From the IMG/VR virus record IMGVR_UViG_3300043410_001256, positions 1-64,000 of that record: a stretch of DNA of 64,000 nt, one strand, 5' to 3'. Each line of letters starts with the position of its first letter. Positions within the stretch are counted from its first letter, which is position 1. This DNA comes from a virus. The notes beneath the pieces are model-generated. The model worked only from the letters and a program-made list of their open reading frames with translations. It did no database searches and was not told the origin of the DNA. The translations under genes and the position numbers were made by a program. Below are positions 34,806-42,798 of the stretch, one piece after another.

Positions 34806-36551
34806 TTATATTGCCGGCGGTATGCCGCTTGCAGGCGTGGATGCTGTGCCTCCTGGGACTGGACTGCCCATGCCTGGACCAGCTGGCATTTCACCTGGCA
34901 TGCCCATTCCTGGCTCTCCTTCAGCAGGGACGTCTGCGGCTTCTAGGTCGCTTTGGATGCCACCTGGGGTTACGCCCACTGAACGTAGCTCGGCAGCATC
35001 AGCAGGTGCAGTTTCAACATCACCTTGTTCTTCTGCCCACATGCTTTCGTTTTCTGTCATTTCTTGTTCAGTTAAGCCCAAGAAACGTTGCATTAGGAAA
35101 CGTTTGGAGAAGTAAGGAAACTGCTCCAACTGTGTAAATGTGTTGATACGTGCCATATCAACGTCAGCTTGACGGTACTGTGCAAAGTTCTGTGGGGGAT
35201 TAAACTTAAGATCAAACAGTTGTCCGTCGATACTAATACCGCGCCACTTCATGTACAGCTTGAACTCTTTGTCTAGATATTCAGCAACAATCTTTTGTAA
35301 ACGCAAACAGTATTGGTTAAAGCGCCATTCCTGAATCAGTGCTGTGCCTACTTTACCATCAGTAAAACTGCCCTGTGCGCCGTCGTCTAGTCCTGTAGGC
35401 AAATAGCTACTTGGAATGCGTAAACCACGGAATAATTTGTTGGTAAAGAAGTGTAAATCAGTGATTTCACCTAGGTTCTGACCGCCTGCTAGTGTCTCTA
35501 CGCTAGACCCACGGCCGTCTGCTGTAACAGGGAAGAAATAGTCTTCATTTTGGCTCAATGGGTTGTAAGTAGCATCCATCATGTTTGTTCCGCCACCTGT
35601 TTGTGTGGGGATTCTACGCTGATGCACTTCGTTTTTAATACGCTCAACAAAGGCCATAGCCATGTGACTTGGCATGTTTCCTACGTCAATTTTGAAGATT
35701 CTACGCTCTGGAGCACGTTGTACACGGTAGATAATAATAGCATCTTCCAGCAGTTCTTTCTGCTTAAACACCTTGAAAATGTTCTCTAAAACAGAGTTGC
35801 CGAACGGCCAATATACGTCCAGGCCCTCTGTTAAACTCATGTGTAAAACGTGTTCTGCGTTGATTGCTACTTCGTTTTTAGCCTGGCTAAAACGGCTACC
35901 ACCTGCTGTATAATTGCTGGGTTGTACATAGCTACCAGTGGGTCCACCCACTTGCGGATGGTTAATATATGTGTCTGTTGCGGCTACTGCGGTTACACTT
36001 AGGTTTTGCAGGTTAGGATTAATGTCTTTGATAATGTACTGCTCAGGCTGTTTGCCCTCTGCTTCGTTTACAATAATCTTAACCACTTTTGACATTTCAA
36101 CCCAGAACAGTTTGAATGTTTCTGGATCACGCACAAACACTTGATCTCCGTATTTGATAACGCTACGGAAAATACGAAAGATACGTTTGTTCAGTTCATT
36201 GAGACTTACCCACTGATGCAGTTGTTCTTTGATAATTTTAATTTCGTTTTCAGTTGGTTGCTCTTTGAAATCTAGTGTAAAAGCATTACCATACTCTTCG
36301 TTGTCTTGTGTGCTGAATTCTGCTAGAATGTCTAGGGCCGCATTGACTTCGCTGTCCATGTCCATTTGTTCATACTGGTTGTATCGCTCAACACGATTTG
36401 GATGTCCAATATAAATTTCTGGCAGACTGCTTTGCCAGTTGCGATAACCAGGGTTAGTAGGGGTAGAGCTTCCATTGAATGTGAATGGACTAACAGCACC
36501 TCCCATATTCTGGGGTATGTTAGAGCTCTTAAAATATTTTTTCCAAGACAT
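34806..36551 (-). CDS. 20: Portal vertex protein gp20-like
   Basis: A 581-residue portal of the T4 gp20 family (T4: 524). Recognisable blocks: LPEIYIGHPNRVERYNQYEQ and MDMDSEVNAALDILAEF near residues 43-80; IIYRVQRAPERRIFKIDVGN and MPSHMAMAFVERIKNEVH near 280-320; DYFFPVTADGRGSSVETLAG, then LFRGLRIPSSYLP near 345-400; FNQYCLRLQKIVAEYLDKEF near 430. The C-terminal 90 residues are Gly/Pro/Met/Glu-rich and unlike T4. It forms the dodecameric DNA channel on which the prohead starts and to which terminase docks. Late promoter variant at 36574. Confidence 0.94.
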   Translation of the reverse strand: MSWKKYFKSSNIPQNMGGAVSPFTFNGSSTPTNPGYRNWQSSLPEIYIGHPNRVERYNQYEQMDMDSEVNAALDILAEFSTQDNEEYGNAFTLDFKEQPTENEIKIIKEQLHQWVSLNELNKRIFRIFRSVIKYGDQVFVRDPETFKLFWVEMSKVVKIIVNEAEGKQPEQYIIKDINPNLQNLSVTAVAATDTYINHPQVGGPTGSYVQPSNYTAGGSRFSQAKNEVAINAEHVLHMSLTEGLDVYWPFGNSVLENIFKVFKQKELLEDAIIIYRVQRAPERRIFKIDVGNMPSHMAMAFVERIKNEVHQRRIPTQTGGGTNMMDATYNPLSQNEDYFFPVTADGRGSSVETLAGGQNLGEITDLHFFTNKLFRGLRIPSSYLPTGLDDGAQGSFTDGKVGTALIQEWRFNQYCLRLQKIVAEYLDKEFKLYMKWRGISIDGQLFDLKFNPPQNFAQYRQADVDMARINTFTQLEQFPYFSKRFLMQRFLGLTEQEMTENESMWAEEQGDVETAPADAAELRSVGVTPGGIQSDLEAADVPAEGEPGMGMPGEMPAGPGMGSPVPGGTASTPASGIPPAI

Positions 36552-36573
36552 GTATAATTGGTTCCGTGTCGTA

Positions 36574-36581
36574 TATTTAAG
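36574..36581 (-). promoter_or_regulatory. Late promoter variant (CTTAAATA)
   Basis: Minus strand CTTAAATA, 23 bp before the portal ATG, in the 33-bp gap after the tape-measure gene stop. Confidence 0.6.
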
Positions 36582-36584
36582 TGA

Positions 36585-39500
36585 TTAGAAGTTGTTGCCA
36601 ATCTTCTTGAGGTAGCGTACACTATCGCTATTAGCAGAAACCACTGCCCCCATTTTTGTTGCTAGACTACGCATAACTTCAACACCCTCGGCTGTTTCTT
36701 TGGTTAGCTTACCTAATGCAAAAATAATAGGATCACCTTTACCATATTCAATCAAATCGTTTTCAGTGAACGCTTTGCCTTTTTTAGCCTTAGGATCATA
36801 AAAATCGCCCGGTCTAACAGATGTAGTGCCAAGTGGACCTGCTCCGCCCTGGGCACTTTTTAATGCATCAACAAATGCACTAGTTAAGATTCCTTTTGCA
36901 TTTGCTGTAAACGTAATAGCATTACCAGCCGACGATAGGCTTACAGCAAGAGCGCCATCAAATGCTTTAAGTCCTTCTGGCAGTTTGCCTGTAACTGTTA
37001 CAGTTGCACCAGCTGGTGCTGATGGTGCAGAACGTGGCTTACCATTGGTAGTAGTAGGTTTATCGTCACCAAACCAACTCATTGGATTTAAGTTGCTAAA
37101 TTTCTGTTTAACTGTTTTCCAACTATCTTCTACCCAGTCGCTTATGGTTGTAAATGTACTACCTAGAGTTTTACCAATTGAATCCCAAACTCCTTTGAAC
37201 GTCCAACTCTGCCACCACTTGGAAAAACTTTGTCCAATTTTATTAACCCATTTAGAAGCATCAGTCATATAATACAGCACACCTGCACCAATACTACCTA
37301 GTAATCCGCCAATGATAGCGCCGGGTCCTGCACCAACACCTCCAAACCATACACCAATTGCGGCACCAACTGCGGCACCTATCTTTCCGCCAGCCCAGGC
37401 AGCGGCAACACCACCTGCAGTCTCTGCTGTTTTACCAGTGTACTCTTCATTTGCTTGTTCTGCTGTTATTTCGCCGCGGTTTTTCTTTTCACGAATTTGA
37501 TTCATTTCGTAACCGTACATAAGAGTCTGAACGCCTATGTTGGCACGATTAACATTTTTTAACAGAGGTGCGGCTTTTTCTAAGGCTGTTGCAATCTTGG
37601 CTTGTCTTATTTCCGCGGCAGCGGCTTTGGAGCGCAATTCCATTTCTGCGACGTCTTTTGCACTACCAGTTAGTTCTTTGCCTTTGAATGGATTCTTTTC
37701 TTTGAACCATTCTTTGAATCGTTCTGTGCGAGTCTTGCCTTCTTCTACTTTAGCACCACCCTCTGTTGCAGTTGTTGTTGTTCCTCCACCAAAACGTCCA
37801 GATGTTGCCCAGCGTATGAGTTTCAATGCATCAACTGCTAGTAGTGCGGCAATGGCAATTGGTAACCACTTGTTGATTTCTCCCATGCCAGGTATATCGC
37901 CGCCGCCAAACTTGCGTTGGAATCCGCCGAGACCTTCTTCTATTAATCTGTTTGCTTCTTCTAATGAAGCTTTGATCTTAGTTCCAATCTCAGGAAGTCT
38001 ATCAATAATGTGTTGTTGGAACTTGGCTGTTAGATCTCTGCCTGCCGCTTCAATGTCAGTCAACATCTGTGTCATGTTCTTGGGCTTGCCAGTCTTACCT
38101 GCTTCTTCAGCATCTTCCATGGTCTGACGTTGATTTTCTTTTATGTTTTTAACCGCGTCTGCTGTAAACCTAGAGCCTTCAACCATCATGCTGGACAGAG
38201 AATTAATAGCAGGTGCCAGTTTACTATTACTTGCCGCAATAGTACCAAAGGTCTGATCCTTCATGATTGTTTGGTACACACTTGACAGTCGTGTACGAAT
38301 CTTGATTGCTTCGTCTGGTGTCATGGTACCGTTACGCATTGACTTGGCTGCGTCTCGGAAAATTACCTGTAGCTCTGGGAATCTGGCAGCTAACAATTTC
38401 ATGCTGTCACCAGTGGCTACACCAAACTTAGCAGTCTGAACAATTGATCGACGTATCTCGTCATCAAAGGTGTCCATGGCTTTTGTAACTGTGGCTCTCA
38501 CACTATCTGGAAGATTAGCCATCTCTTGTTGGTATGCAAAGTCTGCCTGGTTGGCTTTGGCTTTTTCTTTAAGGTCTCTAATGCTCTTACCAGTCAGTTG
38601 ATTAATAATACTCAACGACTGTGCATACTCCACAGAGCGTTGTAAAATTTCTGAATCTTTCAAGGACCGACCAAACTGTCCTTGTTTCATGTATGCCATT
38701 TCAGATGCGGCAATGCCCATAAAGTCTTCAACTGACACCCCCATGGCCTGCAACTGTCTGTCTAGTTTTTGTCCTCTGAGCTGTGCTGCCACGCGACCCA
38801 TCTGCAAACTGGCTTGACCAATGCCCATACCAGTTCTAACCAATGCGTCTGCGTTTTCTTGCACACCTTGCTTGAACTGATCAAAGGTCATCATCATGAC
38901 GCCATTGAATTGCAATGCCTTGGCTATGTCATCGGCACCACCTGCAACAACAACACCTGCCTTGGTTAAATCTTTGTAGGCTCTTAACAGTTGATCACCA
39001 CCAGTCATCAGCACCTGGTTGTAGAGTCTTGCGGCAGCAGTTTTAAGTTCTGATTGTACTTTGTTTGACTCGGCATTCAATACCATGCCCAAGCCAAGCA
39101 GTTTACTTGCAAATCCTGGAATAGCCGCAACTGCTGTGCCAGCCATTTGTGTGGCAGTGGCCAATTGCTGTGCATGAACATTAGCAATGTTCAGTTCCAT
39201 TTCCATCTGAGCATTGGCTATGGCAAATCCAGAACCACCGCTCTGGATAGTGCTCATTACCTGTCCAACGCCCTGTATGGTTGCCATTTGCACAGCACCA
39301 TAGTAGCCTATTAGAAACTTGCCCCACTTTTCAACACCGCCGGTGAACTTCTGGAATACTTCGCCGCGATCCTGCATAGACGAAATTTCTTTGCGTCTAG
39401 CTTCAACTTCTTTTAACTGTAACGGTGTTAGTAGTGCGGTGCCAGCACGATGTTTGCGTAGTGCTTCTTCTAGATCATAGAGTTCATTGTTAGCTTGACG

Positions 39501-39731
39501 CAGTGCTTCTTTGTGTTCGTATTGTGCTCTGTTGGTTAAACGCAAACTTGCACTTAGACGTTTGTAGCTGTCTGTGGCATCTTTACTGCTTTTCAAAAGA
39601 TTATCTATACGTTCTTTGTATGTTGCTCCATCAGAATCACCGCTGGAGCTTGATCGGCCCGCAGACGGGTTGCGGTCTCCCATAACCTCTTGCATTGCCC
39701 GTTTGAATGCTTCAATTTGCTCGCGATCCAT
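36585..39731 (-). CDS. Tail tape-measure protein candidate
   Basis: A 1048-residue protein. The first 130 residues are charged and helical (coiled coil), a central helical part is rich in Ala/Gln/Met, and a Gly/Ala hydrophobic stretch at about 780-822 (AAVGAAIGVWFGGVGAGPG, then AIIGGLLGSIGAGVLYYM) could insert in a membrane, as in tape-measure proteins. A following Trp-rich FSKWWQSWTFKGVWDSIG segment is also typical. T4's tape measure gp29 has 590 residues; a longer protein would imply a longer tail. It is transcribed divergently from gp26 and its downstream ORF, which fits the usual chaperone/tape-measure adjacency. Late promoter at 39763. I did not find a peptidase motif. Confidence 0.8.
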   Translation of the reverse strand: MDREQIEAFKRAMQEVMGDRNPSAGRSSSSGDSDGATYKERIDNLLKSSKDATDSYKRLSASLRLTNRAQYEHKEALRQANNELYDLEEALRKHRAGTALLTPLQLKEVEARRKEISSMQDRGEVFQKFTGGVEKWGKFLIGYYGAVQMATIQGVGQVMSTIQSGGSGFAIANAQMEMELNIANVHAQQLATATQMAGTAVAAIPGFASKLLGLGMVLNAESNKVQSELKTAAARLYNQVLMTGGDQLLRAYKDLTKAGVVVAGGADDIAKALQFNGVMMMTFDQFKQGVQENADALVRTGMGIGQASLQMGRVAAQLRGQKLDRQLQAMGVSVEDFMGIAASEMAYMKQGQFGRSLKDSEILQRSVEYAQSLSIINQLTGKSIRDLKEKAKANQADFAYQQEMANLPDSVRATVTKAMDTFDDEIRRSIVQTAKFGVATGDSMKLLAARFPELQVIFRDAAKSMRNGTMTPDEAIKIRTRLSSVYQTIMKDQTFGTIAASNSKLAPAINSLSSMMVEGSRFTADAVKNIKENQRQTMEDAEEAGKTGKPKNMTQMLTDIEAAGRDLTAKFQQHIIDRLPEIGTKIKASLEEANRLIEEGLGGFQRKFGGGDIPGMGEINKWLPIAIAALLAVDALKLIRWATSGRFGGGTTTTATEGGAKVEEGKTRTERFKEWFKEKNPFKGKELTGSAKDVAEMELRSKAAAAEIRQAKIATALEKAAPLLKNVNRANIGVQTLMYGYEMNQIREKKNRGEITAEQANEEYTGKTAETAGGVAAAWAGGKIGAAVGAAIGVWFGGVGAGPGAIIGGLLGSIGAGVLYYMTDASKWVNKIGQSFSKWWQSWTFKGVWDSIGKTLGSTFTTISDWVEDSWKTVKQKFSNLNPMSWFGDDKPTTTNGKPRSAPSAPAGATVTVTGKLPEGLKAFDGALAVSLSSAGNAITFTANAKGILTSAFVDALKSAQGGAGPLGTTSVRPGDFYDPKAKKGKAFTENDLIEYGKGDPIIFALGKLTKETAEGVEVMRSLATKMGAVVSANSDSVRYLKKIGNNF

Positions 39732-39740
39732 TTTGCTACC

Positions 39741-39748
39741 TATAAATA
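39741..39748 (+). promoter_or_regulatory. Late promoter for gp26 (exact TATAAATA)
   Basis: Plus strand TATAAATA, 33 bp before ATG 39782. SD GAGG is at 39770-39773. It crosses the leader of the divergent tape-measure gene. Confidence 0.85.
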
Positions 39749-39762
39749 AACGTATATTTCAA

Positions 39763-39770
39763 TATTTATG
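39763..39770 (-). promoter_or_regulatory. Late promoter for tape-measure gene (CATAAATA)
   Basis: Minus strand CATAAATA, 32 bp before ATG 39731. It lies downstream of the opposing plus-strand promoter, so the two divergent transcripts overlap at their 5' ends by roughly 4 bases or start face to face. Confidence 0.75.
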
Positions 39771-39781
39771 AGGATCAAAAT

Positions 39782-40657
39782 ATGAGCACAGAACAGACAG
39801 CAGTGCCACCAGCAAATAACCCACTGAGCAAGTTTTTCCGCACCCCGGCAATTTATATTGGTTTGCCCAGTGGAGGACGCTGGTGGAAAGACGGAGCACT
39901 GGAATTACCCGAAAACGGGGAATTACCTGTGTATCCTATGACCAATCGTGATGAAATCATGATCAGAACTCCAGATGCGCTGATCAACGGACAAGGCGTA
40001 ACCGATGTAATACAAAGCTGTATGCCCAACATCAAAGACGCTTGGAAAATGCCCAGTGTAGACGTAGACACTTGTCTGATAGCCATGCGTATTGCCAGCT
40101 ACGGGCACAAAATGGATTTTACAAACAAATGTCCGCATTGCAAAGCAGAACACGACTATGCAGTGGATCTACGTGTGATGTTGGATTCTATCAAATGCCC
40201 CGACTACGATAAAGATCTAGACATCGGCGTTATTAAAATCAAGTTCCGCCCACAGATGTACTGGGAAACCAACTTCACAAACAAAACCAGTTTTGAAGTG
40301 CGTAAACTGCAAATGGCTCTGGAAGCATTGCCCGGTGACGAGGAAGATGAAGAAAAGACCAAAGCACTAACAGATCAGCTGATGCGTGTTAACGAAATCA
40401 ATCACTCTGTTATGGCCAGCAGTATTGAATACATTGAAATTGTTGAAAGTGGTGAAAGAGTTGGAGATCAAAACTTTATTAAAGATTTCTTAAACGAAGT
40501 TGATCGTAAAATATTTGATCAGATACAAAATGAAATCACCAAGCTACAAGAACAAGGTGCAGTTAAGCCAGTTAAAGTAAACTGTAACTCTTGCAATGAA
40601 CCGCTGGACATTGCTATCCTATTTGATTATTCAAATTTTTTCGTAGTCGGCTCTTGA
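39782..40657 (+). CDS. 26: gp26-like baseplate hub/tail assembly protein
   Basis: A 291-residue protein of the T4 gp26 family (T4: 208): LSKFFRTPAIYIGLPSGGRW near residue 18, YPMTNRDEIMIRTPDALING near 52, and TCLIAMRIASYGH near 97. Two CxxC pairs (CPHC about residue 118, CNSC about 270) could bind one zinc ion. The family is needed to build the baseplate hub/tail start in T4. Adjacent to the tape-measure gene, it is also in the position of the tail-assembly chaperones of other phages. SD GAGG, 8-base spacing. Its last codons contain an in-phase slippery run (40633-40642) that could join it to the next ORF. Confidence 0.9.
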   Translation: MSTEQTAVPPANNPLSKFFRTPAIYIGLPSGGRWWKDGALELPENGELPVYPMTNRDEIMIRTPDALINGQGVTDVIQSCMPNIKDAWKMPSVDVDTCLIAMRIASYGHKMDFTNKCPHCKAEHDYAVDLRVMLDSIKCPDYDKDLDIGVIKIKFRPQMYWETNFTNKTSFEVRKLQMALEALPGDEEDEEKTKALTDQLMRVNEINHSVMASSIEYIEIVESGERVGDQNFIKDFLNEVDRKIFDQIQNEITKLQEQGAVKPVKVNCNSCNEPLDIAILFDYSNFFVVGS

Positions 40658-40668
40658 CTTTAACCGAC
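40633..40668 (+). other. Candidate programmed -1 ribosomal frameshift site
   Basis: In the gp26 frame the codons are TCA AAT TTT TTC. Two overlapping heptamers are in correct phase: A AAT TTT (40633-40639) and T TTT TTC (40636-40642). A 5-bp stem GTCGG (40646-40650)/CCGAC (40664-40668) follows 3-6 bases later. The -1 frame has a TGA at 40624-40626 but is then open through to 40872. A shift would yield a protein of about 363 residues. Confidence 0.6.
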
Positions 40669-40872
40669 GACGAAATTGGATTGTTGCTAGAAGAATACGA
40701 CAAACAGTCAAGAGCCATACGCGAGGAAGTGATTAGATTTACCTGGTGGATGCGCGGAGGAATAGATTATGATTCCGCTATGTCCTTGGCTCACACTGAC
40801 AACGAAATCATCAGGGAAATTATTAAAGAAAATATGGAAACTACTAAGAACAGTGGTTTACCATTCTTCTAA
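40654..40872 (+). CDS. gp51-position small protein, probably expressed as gp26 frameshift extension
   Basis: A 72-codon frame from TTG 40654, overlapping the gp26 stop as TTGA. The protein is helical and charged: LTDDEIGLLLEEYDKQSRAI, REEVIRFTWWMRGGIDYDSA, then HTDNEIIREIIKENME. T4 gene 51, the hub assembly catalyst, follows gene 26, but this ORF is much shorter. There is no ATG and no purine-rich ribosome site before the TTG, so it is made either by re-initiation at TTGA or as the C-terminus of a -1 frameshift product. The layout matches lambda G/GT, where the extension recruits tape-measure protein. Confidence 0.7.
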   Translation: MTLTDDEIGLLLEEYDKQSRAIREEVIRFTWWMRGGIDYDSAMSLAHTDNEIIREIIKENMETTKNSGLPFF

Positions 40873-41297
40873 TACTTTTTCTAACACTTTCAAGAACTGC
40901 TTCGCAGTTCTATTGATTTCGCTATCGCTCATCAATATCTTTCTTCGCTTTAGCGATTTTAAGTATCATCTAGATTAATCGGTCAGAATTCGCCCGTTGC
41001 CGGGCAAAAAACGTGCATCATCTGAGTAGCACAGTCATCTATTCTAAATGGGATTGTCGTAAGACACGGAGGCGGTTGACCTGTACCCCCTACCCAAGCT
41101 TCGCATGTCAACGGAACCCTAGTGATCCGGAATAGACCCAAATCCTATAAGCTGTGGTTGCATCTTTTTCGCAGAGCCACGACCATTTGAACCTTAAGTT
41201 AGTTCTTTTCTTGCAACGCACCAGTATCTAGCGGCACAGCACTACCTGTACAACCTCAAGGTGAGTCTAGCAGCCTAGACCAAACAATGTTGCTATG
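40873..41297. other. Gene-free, hairpin-rich convergent intergenic region
   Basis: 425 bp between a plus-strand and a minus-strand gene end, with no ORF longer than about 20 codons. Hairpins: AGAACTGC-TTC-GCAGTTCT (40893-40911), TATTGAT/ATCAATA (40911-40937), TCGC-TTTA-GCGA (40945-40956), GCCCG-TTGC-CGGGC (40992-41005), GTTGAC/GTCAAC (41075-41110, long loop), GTCTAG-CAGC-CTAGAC (41265-41280). The octamer ACCTGTAC occurs twice (near 41079 and 41244). None is followed by a clear T tract. No tRNA cloverleaf could be drawn. Function unknown. Confidence 0.6.
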
Positions 41298-41813
41298 TTA
41301 TGAACACAGAGTACGAACTACTTTAACGTGTTCGTTGTGTTCCCAAAATTTATCGTAATCGTAAATGAGCCAGGAGCCGTGTTTGTCTGATTGGTAGAGA
41401 AGATGTGGTATCGATAGATCCCAATGTGTGCCATGTTGTACCGCTACAAACATGCCTTTGCGGTTGAACTTCATGAACAGAATATTGAAATCACCTTGGT
41501 CGGCTACATCCAATGTTTGCTCAATCCAGTCATCCAGCTGTTTGCAGGAGCCTTGAAAGAGTTGATGAAATGGAAAGTCTTTGTAACTTTTGCACTCAGC
41601 ATTGAACTTTGGGAAACTCTGTCCAGGAATAATATCCCCTTTGAAGCTTCTTATTTGTCCCTCGTGCAGTATCTCTTTGCGATTTGCATTTGACCCGCCA
41701 ATATAAGCGCCAGAATGCGGAACGCGGATAAAGCGTTCTCCATAGGTAACAGTAAGGTGATCTGCCACCTTGCGTTCCCATGCATTTCCTTTTGCTTTTT
41801 GTGGACTGGTCAT
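41298..41813 (-). CDS. PD-(D/E)XK nuclease, Holliday-junction-resolvase-like
   Basis: A 171-residue protein. The N-terminal KGNAWERKVADHL helix with its glutamate, FIRVPHSGAYIGGS, then KGDIIPGQ and FNAECKSYKDFPF give the E...GD...ECK pattern of the PD-(D/E)XK fold, most like Hjc-type resolvases. In T4-type phages such an enzyme would trim or resolve branched DNA before packaging (T4 uses unrelated gp49). It is the last gene before the convergent intergenic region and lies 52 bp downstream of the first radical SAM gene, so it may belong to the gp47-gp46 operon. The exact substrate is not determined. Confidence 0.82.
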   Translation of the reverse strand: MTSPQKAKGNAWERKVADHLTVTYGERFIRVPHSGAYIGGSNANRKEILHEGQIRSFKGDIIPGQSFPKFNAECKSYKDFPFHQLFQGSCKQLDDWIEQTLDVADQGDFNILFMKFNRKGMFVAVQHGTHWDLSIPHLLYQSDKHGSWLIYDYDKFWEHNEHVKVVRTLCS

Positions 41814-41865
41814 AGCTTAGTTAATTATCTTGTATTTTGGGTGAGTTAAAAAATCTGTTTTCTGT

Positions 41866-42798
41866 CTATTTTAGAACGGTTTCTTCTGTAAATTGCCTTG
41901 AAAAGTGTGTTTGATTGTTGTGTGTAGAACAGTGCCTTTTGCAAACTTCATGCGGATTTGTGGTCCAGCTGTCTGCGAGTCCATGATAATTTGGTGCTTG
42001 TATCCATTGTTTTAGTTGATCGTCTAGTGTAAAAATTCTGTTGCCTATGAAACAGCAGGGCAGTACTTGCCCCGTTGCTGACACGTATAAACTTTTTTCG
42101 TTTACAGCATGACAGGAAATTGGGCCATCGGGCACGATTGGAACATAGCCTTTGGGCGGAGATAAAAACTCCACAGGACGATCTTCAAATCTATTGCTAA
42201 CCTTGGCACGAAAATGTGTAAAGCCCATCTTTCTAGCATGTTCACGGCAATGGTCAACATGATGCTGATTATGCTCAAACACCAGCATGTCCCAGTGTGC
42301 TCTCCCGCCTGACATGATAAATGTTTCTGCATTCAGCATCACACGATGCCACATAACACCTCGGCGATAGATGTCATTGGTACTAGCCATGCCGTCGATG
42401 CTGAACACACAATAATCTAGATTGCAATTAAACAGTTCGCCTAGTTCAATCCAAAAACGTGTGTCACGTAATCCACCATTGGTATTCATGCCCAGGGTGA
42501 TGTTGGGATTAACTTCTCTAAACCAACGCAGTATAGGTATACATTCTTTAGCTGCCGCCGGATCGCCAAAGTCTCCACAGGCAAACACCTTATCCAGCTG
42601 GCGTACAAAATCTTCTGAAAACAATTCTTTGCAACGTGCCAGTGTTAAGTCATGATCATCACTGTAGCCTAGACTAGGATCCATTCTACTGCATTGAGGA
42701 CATGATGCTTGACACCTGGTGGTTAACTCAAGATGCAGTACACGTATGCCAGCAGGATCAAACGGTGTCAACATCTGTTCCATAGCTGGTAAATCCAT
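41866..42798 (-). CDS. Radical SAM protein 1 with SPASM-like C-terminus
   Basis: A 310-residue protein. ELTTRCQASCPQCSRM at about residues 26-41 supplies the CX3CX2C cluster that binds the [4Fe-4S] used to cleave SAM. FACGDFGDPAA is a strand-2 glycine region; TNGGLRDTRFW and YCVFSIDGMAS follow. The C-terminal part has SCHAV, VLPCCFIGNR and EVCKRHC, enough cysteines for one auxiliary cluster of twitch/SPASM type. Such enzymes usually modify peptides or proteins. It starts 41 bp inside the end of gp46, so translation is coupled. It is a clear paralogue of radical SAM protein 2. The substrate is unknown. Confidence 0.85.
   Translation of the reverse strand: MDLPAMEQMLTPFDPAGIRVLHLELTTRCQASCPQCSRMDPSLGYSDDHDLTLARCKELFSEDFVRQLDKVFACGDFGDPAAAKECIPILRWFREVNPNITLGMNTNGGLRDTRFWIELGELFNCNLDYCVFSIDGMASTNDIYRRGVMWHRVMLNAETFIMSGGRAHWDMLVFEHNQHHVDHCREHARKMGFTHFRAKVSNRFEDRPVEFLSPPKGYVPIVPDGPISCHAVNEKSLYVSATGQVLPCCFIGNRIFTLDDQLKQWIQAPNYHGLADSWTTNPHEVCKRHCSTHNNQTHFSRQFTEETVLK

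Noticed and set aside
41116-41132. TAGTGATCCGG, identical to a short 23S rRNA segment
   Set aside because: Only 11 bases match and the surrounding sequence does not continue the rRNA helix; chance similarity.
41161-41230. tRNA-like T-loop (GGTTCAAAT on the minus strand) in the intergenic region
   Set aside because: The bases on either side do not form a T stem, and no acceptor or anticodon arm can be drawn.
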